Source: Rhodobacteraceae bacterium M385 (lineage in GTDB: Bacteria; Pseudomonadota; Alphaproteobacteria; Rhodobacterales; Rhodobacteraceae). Taken from it: 64,000 nt of DNA. The DNA lies in assembly GCA_025141835.1 (NCBI GenBank), contig CP081102.1, forward strand, positions 1,736,001-1,800,000, given 5' to 3'. Positions within the stretch are counted from its first letter, which is position 1, and each line of letters begins with the position of its first letter. A program made the position numbers and the translations under genes. Shown here one piece after another: positions 33,392 through 40,984 of this stretch. The notes under the pieces are model-generated. The model saw only the letters and a program-made list of their open reading frames with translations. It was not told the DNA's origin and searched no databases.

Positions 33392-34276
33392 ATGCCCAAC
33401 TACCCCGTCAACATGGATGTTGAGCCGCTGGTTGAAGGCTTCTTCGACGAAGGCACCAATACGATCAGCTATATCGTGCAGGATCCGGCCTCTGACGCTT
33501 GCGCGGTGGTCGATACGGTCATGGATATCGATTATGCGGCGGGGCGGATCACCTCATCCCATGCCGACGCGCTGATTGCCCGGATTGAAGAACAAGGCCT
33601 GACGCTGGAATGGATTATCGAGACCCACGTCCACGCCGACCACCTATCTGCCGCCCCTTATATTCAGGAGAAGTTGGGCGGCAAAATCGGTGTCGGGGCG
33701 AAGATCATGGTGATCCAGGACACTTTCGGGAAGGTGTTCAACGAGGGCACGGACTTCCAACGCGATGGCAGCCAGTTTGATGCGCTGTTTAACGATGGCG
33801 ACACCTATATGATCGGCACAATGCCCGTGTTCGTGATGGCCACGCCGGGTCATACGCCCGCCTGCATGGTGCATGTCATGGGCAACGCGGCCTTTGCGGG
33901 AGATACGCTGTTCATGCCCGATGGCGGATCAGCGCGCGCGGATTTTCCCGGCGGGGACGCGGGCGAGCTATATGACAGCATCCAGAAAGTCCTGTCTTTG
34001 CCCGACGAAATGCGCCTGTTCATGTGTCACGACTACGGGCCGGGGGGGCGTGCGATTGCGTGGGAAACCACGGTGGCCGAGGAAAAGGCCAGCAATATTC
34101 ACGTGGGCGGGGGCAAAACCCGGGAGGATTTCATCGCGTTCCGCACGGAACGGGACGCGCAACTGGCGATGCCAAGGCTGATTATCCCATCGCTACAAGT
34201 GAACATGCGGGCGGGTGAAATCCCCAAGGATGCTGACGGTAACCCGGTGCTGAAGGTGCCCGTGAACGGGTTGTAG
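33392..34276 (+). CDS. MBL-fold persulfide dioxygenase (ETHE1/Blh-like)
   Basis: This 294-residue cytoplasmic enzyme probably oxidises glutathione persulfide to sulfite. The iron-binding motif THVHADHLSAA (HxHxDH) lies near residue 73, followed by ATPGHTPACMVH, AGDTLFMPDGGSARADFPGG and CHDYGPGGRAIAWE with the remaining His ligands. The RADFPGG stretch distinguishes persulfide dioxygenases from glyoxalase II. It ends the sulfur module and converges on the LysR gene 7 bp away. Confidence 0.92.
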   Translation: MPNYPVNMDVEPLVEGFFDEGTNTISYIVQDPASDACAVVDTVMDIDYAAGRITSSHADALIARIEEQGLTLEWIIETHVHADHLSAAPYIQEKLGGKIGVGAKIMVIQDTFGKVFNEGTDFQRDGSQFDALFNDGDTYMIGTMPVFVMATPGHTPACMVHVMGNAAFAGDTLFMPDGGSARADFPGGDAGELYDSIQKVLSLPDEMRLFMCHDYGPGGRAIAWETTVAEEKASNIHVGGGKTREDFIAFRTERDAQLAMPRLIIPSLQVNMRAGEIPKDADGNPVLKVPVNGL

Positions 34277-34283
34277 CGCGGAC

Positions 34284-35174
34284 CTAGCCCGCAAGCAGCA
34301 CGGCAACGATCTTGTCGATCACCGAGTCCTGCCCGCGGGTCTCACCAATCTGGAGGCAGAGGCTCCGGTCGAGGGCGATCTTGTCGGCAAACGGTGCCAC
34401 CAAACGCCCGCGCCGAAGCGGCTCCTCCACCAAAAAGCCGTGCCCCATCAACACGCCCGCGCTGTTCTTGGCTTCTTCCAATGCCAGACCGTAAAGCGAG
34501 AAAGTCGGCCCCGGTGTGCGCAGGTCCAAACCAGCGCTCACGCCCATATTCCAAGTCTGCCAATCGCTGTGCCAATTCACATCGCTCAGCAATGTCTCGG
34601 CCGACAGGTCCGCCGGGGCGGTTAGTCGCGCGGCGATATCTGGGGCGCAGACGGGAAAAATCTCATCCCGTGCGATGGCAAGCGCGTCCTCCGCGCCACT
34701 GTGATCCAGCACGAAAAGGCTCAGGTCAAACGGCTCTCGCTTCAGGTTCGGCGGCGTTTCTCGGGCGGTGACAGAGACCCGCAGGTCGGGAACCGCCGCC
34801 CGCAAAGCCCCGAGGCGCGGCGCAAGCCAGAGGTGCGCAACGCTTGGCAATGCCGCGATGCGGATCGTCAGGGGGCTGGCCTTGCGCAACAGTCCCACCA
34901 CCGCGCCGCCCATGATATCAAAGGCTTGCGTCAAATCTGCCGCCGCATTGCGGCCCGCGTCATTCAAGCTGACCCCTTGGGCGTGGCGGTCAAACAGCCC
35001 CATGCCCAACCACGCCTCTACCGCTTTGATCTGTTGCGACACGGCGGCGGGGGTCACGCAAAGCTCATCGGCGGCGGCGACAAAACTGCCAAGGCGGGCG
35101 ACGGCCTCGAACACGCGCAGACCGTTGAGGGGGGGCAGGTTCGGGCGTTTGGAAGGTATGCTCATGCTAGGCAT
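34284..35174 (-). CDS. LysR-family regulator (GcvA-like)
   Basis: This 296-residue LTTR has a typical HTH (LPPLNGLRVFEAVARLGSFVAAADELCVTPAAVSQQIKAVEAWLG), which resembles GcvA/AmpR-type regulators, and an effector-binding domain to the C-terminus. It is divergent from the SHMT paralogue, so that gene is its likely target. Two ATG codons (MPSM and MSIP, 9 nt apart) are possible starts, neither with a clear ribosome site, and a palindrome overlaps both. I use the first. Confidence 0.88.
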   Translation of the reverse strand: MPSMSIPSKRPNLPPLNGLRVFEAVARLGSFVAAADELCVTPAAVSQQIKAVEAWLGMGLFDRHAQGVSLNDAGRNAAADLTQAFDIMGGAVVGLLRKASPLTIRIAALPSVAHLWLAPRLGALRAAVPDLRVSVTARETPPNLKREPFDLSLFVLDHSGAEDALAIARDEIFPVCAPDIAARLTAPADLSAETLLSDVNWHSDWQTWNMGVSAGLDLRTPGPTFSLYGLALEEAKNSAGVLMGHGFLVEEPLRRGRLVAPFADKIALDRSLCLQIGETRGQDSVIDKIVAVLLAG

Positions 35175-35190
35175 AGATATTCTACGCCTA
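35168..35190. promoter_or_regulatory. Imperfect palindrome at the LysR start codon
   Basis: TAGGCATAGATATTCTACGCCTA reads almost identically on both strands: the outer TAGGC/GCCTA and the inner TAGA/TCTA arms are perfect. It overlaps the presumed start codons of the LysR gene and lies about 105 bp upstream of the SHMT-like gene, so it fits an autoregulatory LysR site with a T-N11-A element. Confidence 0.5.
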
Positions 35191-35291
35191 AGGCGAAGTA
35201 AATCTCGTTTGCGCCAAGGGGCGGCGGCGTGGTCGTGTGGTGCAAGTGTCGCGCACCCGCGCAGCCCCCTCAAAACAAGCAGAGCCCCAAG

Positions 35292-36563
35292 ATGACGCAA
35301 TATTTCTCAGCCCCGATTGCCCAAACAGATCCGCTGATTGCCGATGCCCTAAAGGCCGAGCTTACCCGGCAACAGACCCAGATCGAGCTGATCGCGTCCG
35401 AGAATATCGTCAGCCGCGCCGTGTTGGATGCCCTCGGCCATGAGATGACCAACAAGACGTTGGAAGGCTACCCCGGCGCGCGGTTTCATGGCGGCGGGCA
35501 GAATGTGGATGTGGTGGAGCAGGTCGCGATTGACCGGGCCTGCGACCTGTTTGATTGCGCCTATGCCAATGTGCAGCCCCACTCTGGCAGCCAAGCCAAT
35601 CTTGCGGTGTTCTTCGCGCTTCTCAAACCCGGCGACCGGGTGTTGAGCCTTGATCTGGCCGCTGGCGGGCATCTGAGCCATGGTTTGGGGGCTAATCTGT
35701 CGGGCCGCTGGTTTGAGGCGCATCATTACGGTGTGGATCGTGATACCGGCACCATTAACTATGACACGGTCGAGGCCCGCGCCCAGGAGGTGCAGCCCAA
35801 ACTGCTCATCGCGGGCGGTTCTGCCTACCCCCGCAGGCTCGACTTTGCACGACTGGCGCAGATTGCCGAAAAGGTGGGGGCGTATTTTATGGTCGATATG
35901 GCCCATATCGCCGGTTTGGTCGCTGGCGGTGTGCATCCGTCGCCCATTCCCCATGCGGATATCGTGACCTGCACCACTACCAAAACCCTGCGGGGCCCTC
36001 GGGGCGGGTTGATCCTGTCGCGTGATGAGGCATGGCGCAAGAAGCTGCAATCTTCGGTGTTTCCGGGCGTCCAAGGCAGCCTTCACACGCAGGTTCTGGC
36101 CGCCAAAGCGGTGTGCTTGGGCGAAGCACTGGACCCTTCGTTCAAGGACTACGCCGCCCGCGTGGTGGACAACGCCGCCGTCTTGTCGCGGGCCTTGCAG
36201 GCGGGCGGGATCGACATCGTGTCAGGCGGGACGGACACCCATATTGTCCTGTTGGACCTGAGCCGCCAAGGCCTCTTGGGTCGCGATGCAGAGGCGTACT
36301 TGGATCAGGCCAATATCACCAGCAACAAGAACCCGGTGCCCTATGATGTGGCGAACCCGAACAAATGGGTGGGCCTGCGCCTTGGGGTGGCAGCGGCCAC
36401 CACCCGCGGCTTCACGGCGGCGGATTTCGACCGATTAGGCACAGAGATTGGGGCCGTTTTGACGGCAGATGAAGGCACGCGGGAACAGCGGTTGGCCTCG
36501 GCCCGGAAGATAACGGCAGAGCTTTGCGCGACCTATCCGATATATGGGGGGGAGGGGCGTTGA
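35292..36563 (+). CDS. Serine hydroxymethyltransferase paralogue with altered active site
   Basis: This 423-residue PLP enzyme is clearly of the SHMT family: IASENIVS, GYPGARFHGGGQ, HSGSQANLAVF, VDMAHIAGLVAGG and the PLP lysine K231 in TTTKTLRGPRGG. Three residues that are nearly invariant in housekeeping SHMT differ. Y55 (E. coli numbering) is T56, Y65 is H66, and H228, just before the lysine, is T230. The catalytic E57 (E58 here) and the carboxylate-binding arginine in GLRLG are kept. The changes sit where the enzyme contacts the alpha-substituent, so another substrate is likely, for example an alpha-methyl amino acid such as 2-methylserine. It is divergent from a GcvA-like LysR gene, which argues for an inducible catabolic role. 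Confidence 0.85.
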   Translation: MTQYFSAPIAQTDPLIADALKAELTRQQTQIELIASENIVSRAVLDALGHEMTNKTLEGYPGARFHGGGQNVDVVEQVAIDRACDLFDCAYANVQPHSGSQANLAVFFALLKPGDRVLSLDLAAGGHLSHGLGANLSGRWFEAHHYGVDRDTGTINYDTVEARAQEVQPKLLIAGGSAYPRRLDFARLAQIAEKVGAYFMVDMAHIAGLVAGGVHPSPIPHADIVTCTTTKTLRGPRGGLILSRDEAWRKKLQSSVFPGVQGSLHTQVLAAKAVCLGEALDPSFKDYAARVVDNAAVLSRALQAGGIDIVSGGTDTHIVLLDLSRQGLLGRDAEAYLDQANITSNKNPVPYDVANPNKWVGLRLGVAAATTRGFTAADFDRLGTEIGAVLTADEGTREQRLASARKITAELCATYPIYGGEGR

Positions 36564-36580
36564 TTGGTTATGATGCGAAA

Positions 36581-36594
36581 ATTGGTAAACCAAT
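36581..36594. promoter_or_regulatory. GntR-type operator, distal copy
   Basis: ATTGGT-AA-ACCAAT is a perfect dyad of the FCD/GntR TTGGT-NN-ACCAA type, 115 bp upstream of the alcohol dehydrogenase start codon. A second identical copy lies 98 bp downstream of this one, and related sites lie at the gntR gene at 42.9 kb. Confidence 0.8.
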
Positions 36595-36621
36595 ATTCTG
36601 ATAGGAACGGGAATATTCTGT

Positions 36622-36650
36622 TTGAAATATAAATAAAGTGCGTCCATACC
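36622..36650 (+). promoter_or_regulatory. Possible promoter of the dehydrogenase-aldolase operon
   Basis: TTGAAA (36622-36627) with a 17-bp spacer to CATACC (36645-36650) is a moderate sigma-70-like promoter located between the two GntR operators. If real, the second operator would lie about 20-35 bp downstream of the transcription start. Confidence 0.35.
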
Positions 36651-36678
36651 TTTTGGATGCCTCTTCCTTTCGTGGGAA

Positions 36679-36692
36679 ATTGGTAAACCAAT
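36679..36692. promoter_or_regulatory. GntR-type operator, proximal copy
   Basis: A second perfect ATTGGT-AA-ACCAAT, identical to the distal copy, lies 16 bp before the ATG and just upstream of GGAAGG. Binding here would block transcription or translation initiation; two sites 98 bp apart also allow looping. Confidence 0.8.
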
Positions 36693-36708
36693 ATGGAAGG
36701 TTTCAGCA

Positions 36709-37881
36709 ATGGGTAGCACAGCAGGTAAAAGCCGTGGTCTAGGGGATGATCTTCCAGACACCATGCGGGCGTGGGTGCTTGGCGACCCAGAGGAGTTGAC
36801 CCTAACGGACAAGCCAATGCCCACACCGGGCCGGGCTGAGGTTTTGGTACGCATCGACGCCGTTGCCATCTGCGCCACCGATCTGGAGATCCTGACCTAC
36901 GGCACCCCCGCGCTGATCGAGGGCGGACCTCCGTTCAACAAAAACTACACGCCGGGCCATGAGTATATGGGCACTGTCGCGGCGCTTGGGCCGGGGGTGG
37001 ATGAATTCGCCGTGGGTGACCGGGTGACGGTAGAAATCCACGCGGGCTGCGGCCAATGCAAACGGTGCCGCATGGGGATGTATACCTCGTGCCACAACTA
37101 CGGGCTCAACTACGGGGACAAGAATAAAGGACACCGCGCCAATGGGTTCACCACCGATGGGGGCTTTGCGGAATACGCGGTTAACAACGTTAACACGTTG
37201 ATCCGGGTCCCCGACGAGATGTCAGATGAGGAGGCGACGTTGGTAGTGACGGCGGGCACCTCCATGTACGGGCTGACGGAATTGGGCGGCTTGGTGGCTG
37301 GCGAAAGCGTCGTGGTGATCGGACCGGGGCCTATTGGGTTGCTGGCGGTGGCCGTGGCCAAGGCGCTTGGCGCATCGCCGGTGGTGTTGGTCGGCACGCG
37401 CGAAAGCCGCAATGCCATTGGCCTGCAATTGGGGGCGGATCACGTGATTGATGCCCGGACCGAAGATGTCGTGCCGCGGGTGAAGGAACTGACGGGCAAG
37501 GGCGCGGATTACGTCGTGGATTGTGCGGGCAATGAGACGACGGTGAACCAAGCCGTCGCCATGACCAACCGGGGCGGCAAGATCTGCCTTGCGGCCTTCC
37601 CGAAAAACGCGGTGGAATTTAACCTTGGTGCGTTGGCGGTTAACAACATTTACCTTTACGGCATCCGGGGCGAGGGGCGATCCGCCACCCACCGCGCGAT
37701 GGCCTTCATGGAGGCGGGCACCTTCGACGCTAGCTTGATCCATACCCACACGTTTCCGATGGACGACCTGCCCACAGCACTCAAGTATGCGAAAGAGCGG
37801 ATCGACGATGCCATCAAAGTTGTCGTATCCAACAGGCCGGGCGTCGTTGGCGGCGCGAAATCCAAAGGACCACAGACATGA
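36709..37881 (+). CDS. Zinc-dependent alcohol dehydrogenase (MDR family)
   Basis: This 390-residue enzyme is a medium-chain NAD(P)-dependent dehydrogenase. The catalytic zinc region is CATDLEILTYG plus PGHEYMG, and the structural zinc loop is CGQCKRCRMGMYTSC. The Rossmann motif is GPGPIGLLAVAVAKALG. It is of the sorbitol/threonine dehydrogenase type rather than the ethanol type. GGAAGG precedes the ATG. Its stop overlaps the following DapA-like gene (ATGA). Two GntR operators control the operon. The substrate is a polyol or hydroxy acid not identifiable from sequence. Confidence 0.88.
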   Translation: MGSTAGKSRGLGDDLPDTMRAWVLGDPEELTLTDKPMPTPGRAEVLVRIDAVAICATDLEILTYGTPALIEGGPPFNKNYTPGHEYMGTVAALGPGVDEFAVGDRVTVEIHAGCGQCKRCRMGMYTSCHNYGLNYGDKNKGHRANGFTTDGGFAEYAVNNVNTLIRVPDEMSDEEATLVVTAGTSMYGLTELGGLVAGESVVVIGPGPIGLLAVAVAKALGASPVVLVGTRESRNAIGLQLGADHVIDARTEDVVPRVKELTGKGADYVVDCAGNETTVNQAVAMTNRGGKICLAAFPKNAVEFNLGALAVNNIYLYGIRGEGRSATHRAMAFMEAGTFDASLIHTHTFPMDDLPTALKYAKERIDDAIKVVVSNRPGVVGGAKSKGPQT

Positions 37882-38789
37882 CCAAAGCAAGACGCGGCAT
37901 CTACGCCGCCGCCGTGACGCCTTTTGACCAAAACGGACGGGTGCAGCAGGGAAAACTCGTTGGCTATTGCCAGCACTTGCTTAGCGATGGCGGCTGCGAC
38001 GGTGTTGCCCCCATCGGCACCACCGGTGAGGGAACCTCGACCGCGATGGCAGACCGGTTGGCCCTGCCTGCTGCCTTCGCGGAGGCCGGAATTGAAGCGG
38101 ACCGGGTGATTTTCGGCACCGGTGCGCCCTCGCTTCCCGATTGCGTCGAACTGACCTCTGCGGCCTGTGCGTCGGGCTATGTTAACGCGCTGATCCTGCC
38201 GCCATACTACTATAAGAATGCCTCCGATGACGGATTGTTCGCCTTTTATGCCTCAGTGATCGAGCAGGTGGGCCGCGATGATCTGCGCATCTTCTTGTAT
38301 CATTTTCCGCAGATGTCGATGGTGCCCTTCAGCACCGATCTGGTCCTACGCTTGAAGGCTGAATTTGGCCCGATCATCGCGGGGCTGAAGGACAGCAGCG
38401 GCGACTTTGAGCAGTCGCGCGGTTTTATCGAGGCAACGGGCGGTGTGGCCGAAGACTTCGACGTGTACCCCTCGTCCGAGGCGTTCTTGTGGGACGGTCT
38501 GTCAATCGGCTCTGCGGGCATCATTTCGGGCTCTACCAACCTCACGGCGCGCGCGGTGCAGGTGGCAAAATCCGCGCCCGAGGGGCCGGCCCGAGATGCC
38601 GCGATGGACATCGTGCGCACGGCCCGCGCTACGGCGTCGAAATACCCGCTGATGGCGTCGATGAAGACCGCAGAAAGCTGGCGCAGCGGCGATGACACTT
38701 GGTTAACGATGCAGCCCCCTCTGCGCCCGATGCCAGAAGAACAGAAAGCAGCGTTCAAGAAAGATCTGGACGCGATAACAGCCATTTAA
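37878..38789 (+). CDS. DapA/NanA-family aldolase or dehydratase
   Basis: This 303-residue class I aldolase-fold protein has GTTGE at 47-51, YHFPQM near residue 140 and the Schiff-base lysine in IIAGLKDSSGDF. Because it is encoded in a catabolic operon, a 2-keto-3-deoxy-sugar-acid aldolase or dehydratase role is more likely than lysine biosynthesis. Its start overlaps the stop of the dehydrogenase gene. A cupin-like gene follows 14 bp later. Confidence 0.85.
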   Translation: MTKARRGIYAAAVTPFDQNGRVQQGKLVGYCQHLLSDGGCDGVAPIGTTGEGTSTAMADRLALPAAFAEAGIEADRVIFGTGAPSLPDCVELTSAACASGYVNALILPPYYYKNASDDGLFAFYASVIEQVGRDDLRIFLYHFPQMSMVPFSTDLVLRLKAEFGPIIAGLKDSSGDFEQSRGFIEATGGVAEDFDVYPSSEAFLWDGLSIGSAGIISGSTNLTARAVQVAKSAPEGPARDAAMDIVRTARATASKYPLMASMKTAESWRSGDDTWLTMQPPLRPMPEEQKAAFKKDLDAITAI

Positions 38790-38803
38790 CCCCGGAGGAC
38801 ACC

Positions 38804-39265
38804 ATGACCACCCCCCAGACCCATGGCCCCGACCATGTTGTGATTAACCAAGATCCCGCAGCTTTCGCCCATTGGCCTGATGGCCTTTATCAAGAGATGT
38901 TGGGCGATCTGGATAACGGGTGTGTGGGGTCGGTCTTGGTGTCCGAGACGGAAACGATGCGGATCTGGCACCTGCATATTCCCGCCGGGGGACGGTGCCG
39001 TTTCCACCGCCATGTAAACCGCTATTTCTGGTCCGCTTTGGTGGATGGAAAAGCGCGGGGCTACTTCTCGTCGGGGGAAATCCGCGACGTGGAACACTAT
39101 GCCGGAGAGACCAAGCATTTCGACTATGGCGATGGGGATCACATGGTGCATTCCGTTGAAAACATTGGCGAAACGGATTTGTTGTTCACCACGGTAGAAT
39201 TCATTGACGGCCCCAACACGCCCCTTGCTGTGCCGGATGACTTGCGGTTGAAAAAGCCGAACTAA
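38804..39265 (+). CDS. Cupin-like protein of unknown function
   Basis: This 153-residue protein has the cupin-type pattern HIPAGGRCRFHRHVNRYFWSALVDG, then a later DGDHMVHSVENIG with histidines that could bind a metal. GGAGGACACC precedes the ATG. It is the third gene of the GntR-controlled operon, and converges with the oxidoreductase genes 7 bp away. Cupins of this size in sugar-acid operons can be isomerases or lyases, but no specific activity is supported. Confidence 0.75.
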   Translation: MTTPQTHGPDHVVINQDPAAFAHWPDGLYQEMLGDLDNGCVGSVLVSETETMRIWHLHIPAGGRCRFHRHVNRYFWSALVDGKARGYFSSGEIRDVEHYAGETKHFDYGDGDHMVHSVENIGETDLLFTTVEFIDGPNTPLAVPDDLRLKKPN

Positions 39266-39272
39266 GCCTTAG

Positions 39273-40133
39273 TCAGGCGCGGCTACGAGAGATGGGGAGC
39301 ATGACAGCGGAATTGTCCAAGTCCCCCTCATCGTGACGTAGGGCGTCTTCCATCATTTCCAGATAGGTCCGGGTGAACGGCAACCCTTGACCGGCGGCCT
39401 GCGCTTGGGCCTGGATCAAGGCGAAATCCTTGGCCGATTGCACGATGCGACCTTGCGGAGCGAAGTCGCGGTTAACCATTAACGCGCCCTTCGCGTCCAT
39501 CACCGCAGAATAGGCGGCAGAAGCCTTGGCGAGTTGCAGAAAATCGCTGCCCGCCAATCCAATGCTTTCCGCAAAGATCATCCCTTCCGCCAAAGCCGCG
39601 CGGTGGAGGCCAAGCACAAGGTTAATCGCCAGCTTGGCCCGGTTACCATTGCCGACTTCGCCCACATGGATGTGTTGCCTTGCGATGTCGTCCAATAGCG
39701 GGGCGACCGTTTCGGCGGCGGCAATGTCTCCGGCCACAAGGAGCAAGACATCGCCCTGTGCCAGGGCCTTGCTGGTGCCGGAAATCGGGGCCTCCAACAG
39801 AGTGATCCTTTTCGCCCCCGCGTTGTTGGCAAGGGCCCCCATGCGGTCCGGGTCACAGGTGCTGAGAGAGATCAGGATCGTGGGCGAGGCCGGGGCCTGA
39901 GCGATCAATTCGGCCAATTGGTCCGTGTCATAGACGCAGGAAAACACGACATCGGCGGCCCAAACTTCGGCTGCCGAGCCAAAGCTGCCGCCCGTTTCTG
40001 TAAGCCAGTCGCGGGCGTCCGCGGCCACGTCGGTGCCTGTGACCCTGTAACCGGCTGCGATCAGGCGCTCCGCCAATGCGCGTCCGATCAGGCCAAGTCC
40101 AAAGACGCCGACACGGGGCAGGGTACGGCTCAC
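39273..40133 (-). CDS. NAD(P)-dependent beta-hydroxyacid dehydrogenase (3-hydroxyisobutyrate dehydrogenase family)
   Basis: This 286-residue enzyme has the N-terminal Rossmann motif GVFGLGLIGRALAERL, the substrate segment DAPISG-like EAPISGTSKAL, and the catalytic lysine in GNGNRAKLAINLVLG. It belongs with tartronate-semialdehyde reductases and 3-hydroxyisobutyrate dehydrogenases. Its start overlaps the stop of a paralogous upstream gene by 4 bp. It is the last of three minus-strand oxidoreductase genes. Confidence 0.88.
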   Translation of the reverse strand: MSRTLPRVGVFGLGLIGRALAERLIAAGYRVTGTDVAADARDWLTETGGSFGSAAEVWAADVVFSCVYDTDQLAELIAQAPASPTILISLSTCDPDRMGALANNAGAKRITLLEAPISGTSKALAQGDVLLLVAGDIAAAETVAPLLDDIARQHIHVGEVGNGNRAKLAINLVLGLHRAALAEGMIFAESIGLAGSDFLQLAKASAAYSAVMDAKGALMVNRDFAPQGRIVQSAKDFALIQAQAQAAGQGLPFTRTYLEMMEDALRHDEGDLDNSAVMLPISRSRA

Positions 40134-40984
40134 CGTGCGGCCTTGGCCAGGTCGGCAAACATCGGAAAAAGATAGGAAAAATCAGTGTCAGCGTCGCCAT
40201 TTTTAATGGCTTGGTGCAGCACATCGTGGGTCATGTCGGTGTAGATCGACGGCCCGCCAAGGGCGTCGGCGAAGCGGCGGGCAAGGCCCAAATCCTTCTC
40301 GAGGTTCGAGATGACCGAGCGCCCGTTCATCACCCCGCCCAAGATATCGCGGGGAAAGCGCACCTCGGTCACGAAGCTGCGCGCGTTGCCAGCGTTGAGC
40401 ACATCGACGGCTTGCGCCACGTCTAACCCGGCCTTTTCCGCCAAGGTCAGCCCCTCGCAGGTCGCCAGGAACGCGCTGTGCAAAATGAGGTTGTGGACCA
40501 GTTTCATGGCGTGGCCCGCACCGACCGCGCCCAGATGAAACCGTTGCGCCGAGATGATATCAAGCACCGGCGCGATTTGCGCGATCACTTCGGTGTCGCC
40601 GCCCATCATCAGCGTTAGCTTTCCCGCATCGGCCCCCGCCGCGCCGCCGGTCATGGCAGCGTCCACAAAGTTCACGCCGCGGGTCTTCAACTCGGCCGCC
40701 AGCGCCACGCTGTCGTCAGGGTGAGAGGTCGTTAGATCGACAATCACTTGCCCCGCCCGTGTCGGTAAATCTGCCATACATTCAGCTACTTGCGCAGTGC
40801 TTGGCACGACGAATAGGATCACATCACAAGCGGCCACATCATCGCTAACCGCTTCAGAAAGTCCGGCCACCTGTCGCTGTTCTGCCTTGCTATCGCGGGC
40901 CGCATAAAGCTGTCCTGCACGGTCCAGACAGCGAGCAATGCCGCCGCCCATCTGGCCGATGCCAACGACGCCAATCCGGGTCAT
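40130..40984 (-). CDS. NAD(P)-dependent beta-hydroxyacid dehydrogenase, second paralogue
   Basis: This 284-residue enzyme shows GVVGIGQMGGGIARCLD at the N-terminus, FVDAAMTGGAAGADAGKL for substrate binding and the catalytic lysine in GAGHAMKLVHNLIL. It is distinct in sequence from the next gene, so the pair is not a recent duplication. Both genes overlap their neighbours by 4 bp, which suggests obligate co-expression and perhaps successive steps or a heteromer. Confidence 0.88.
   Translation of the reverse strand: MTRIGVVGIGQMGGGIARCLDRAGQLYAARDSKAEQRQVAGLSEAVSDDVAACDVILFVVPSTAQVAECMADLPTRAGQVIVDLTTSHPDDSVALAAELKTRGVNFVDAAMTGGAAGADAGKLTLMMGGDTEVIAQIAPVLDIISAQRFHLGAVGAGHAMKLVHNLILHSAFLATCEGLTLAEKAGLDVAQAVDVLNAGNARSFVTEVRFPRDILGGVMNGRSVISNLEKDLGLARRFADALGGPSIYTDMTHDVLHQAIKNGDADTDFSYLFPMFADLAKAAR

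Noticed and set aside
35191..35291. Possible glycine riboswitch before the SHMT paralogue
   Set aside because: The roughly 100 bp show no paired-helix pattern like the tandem glycine aptamer and no terminator or anti-terminator.
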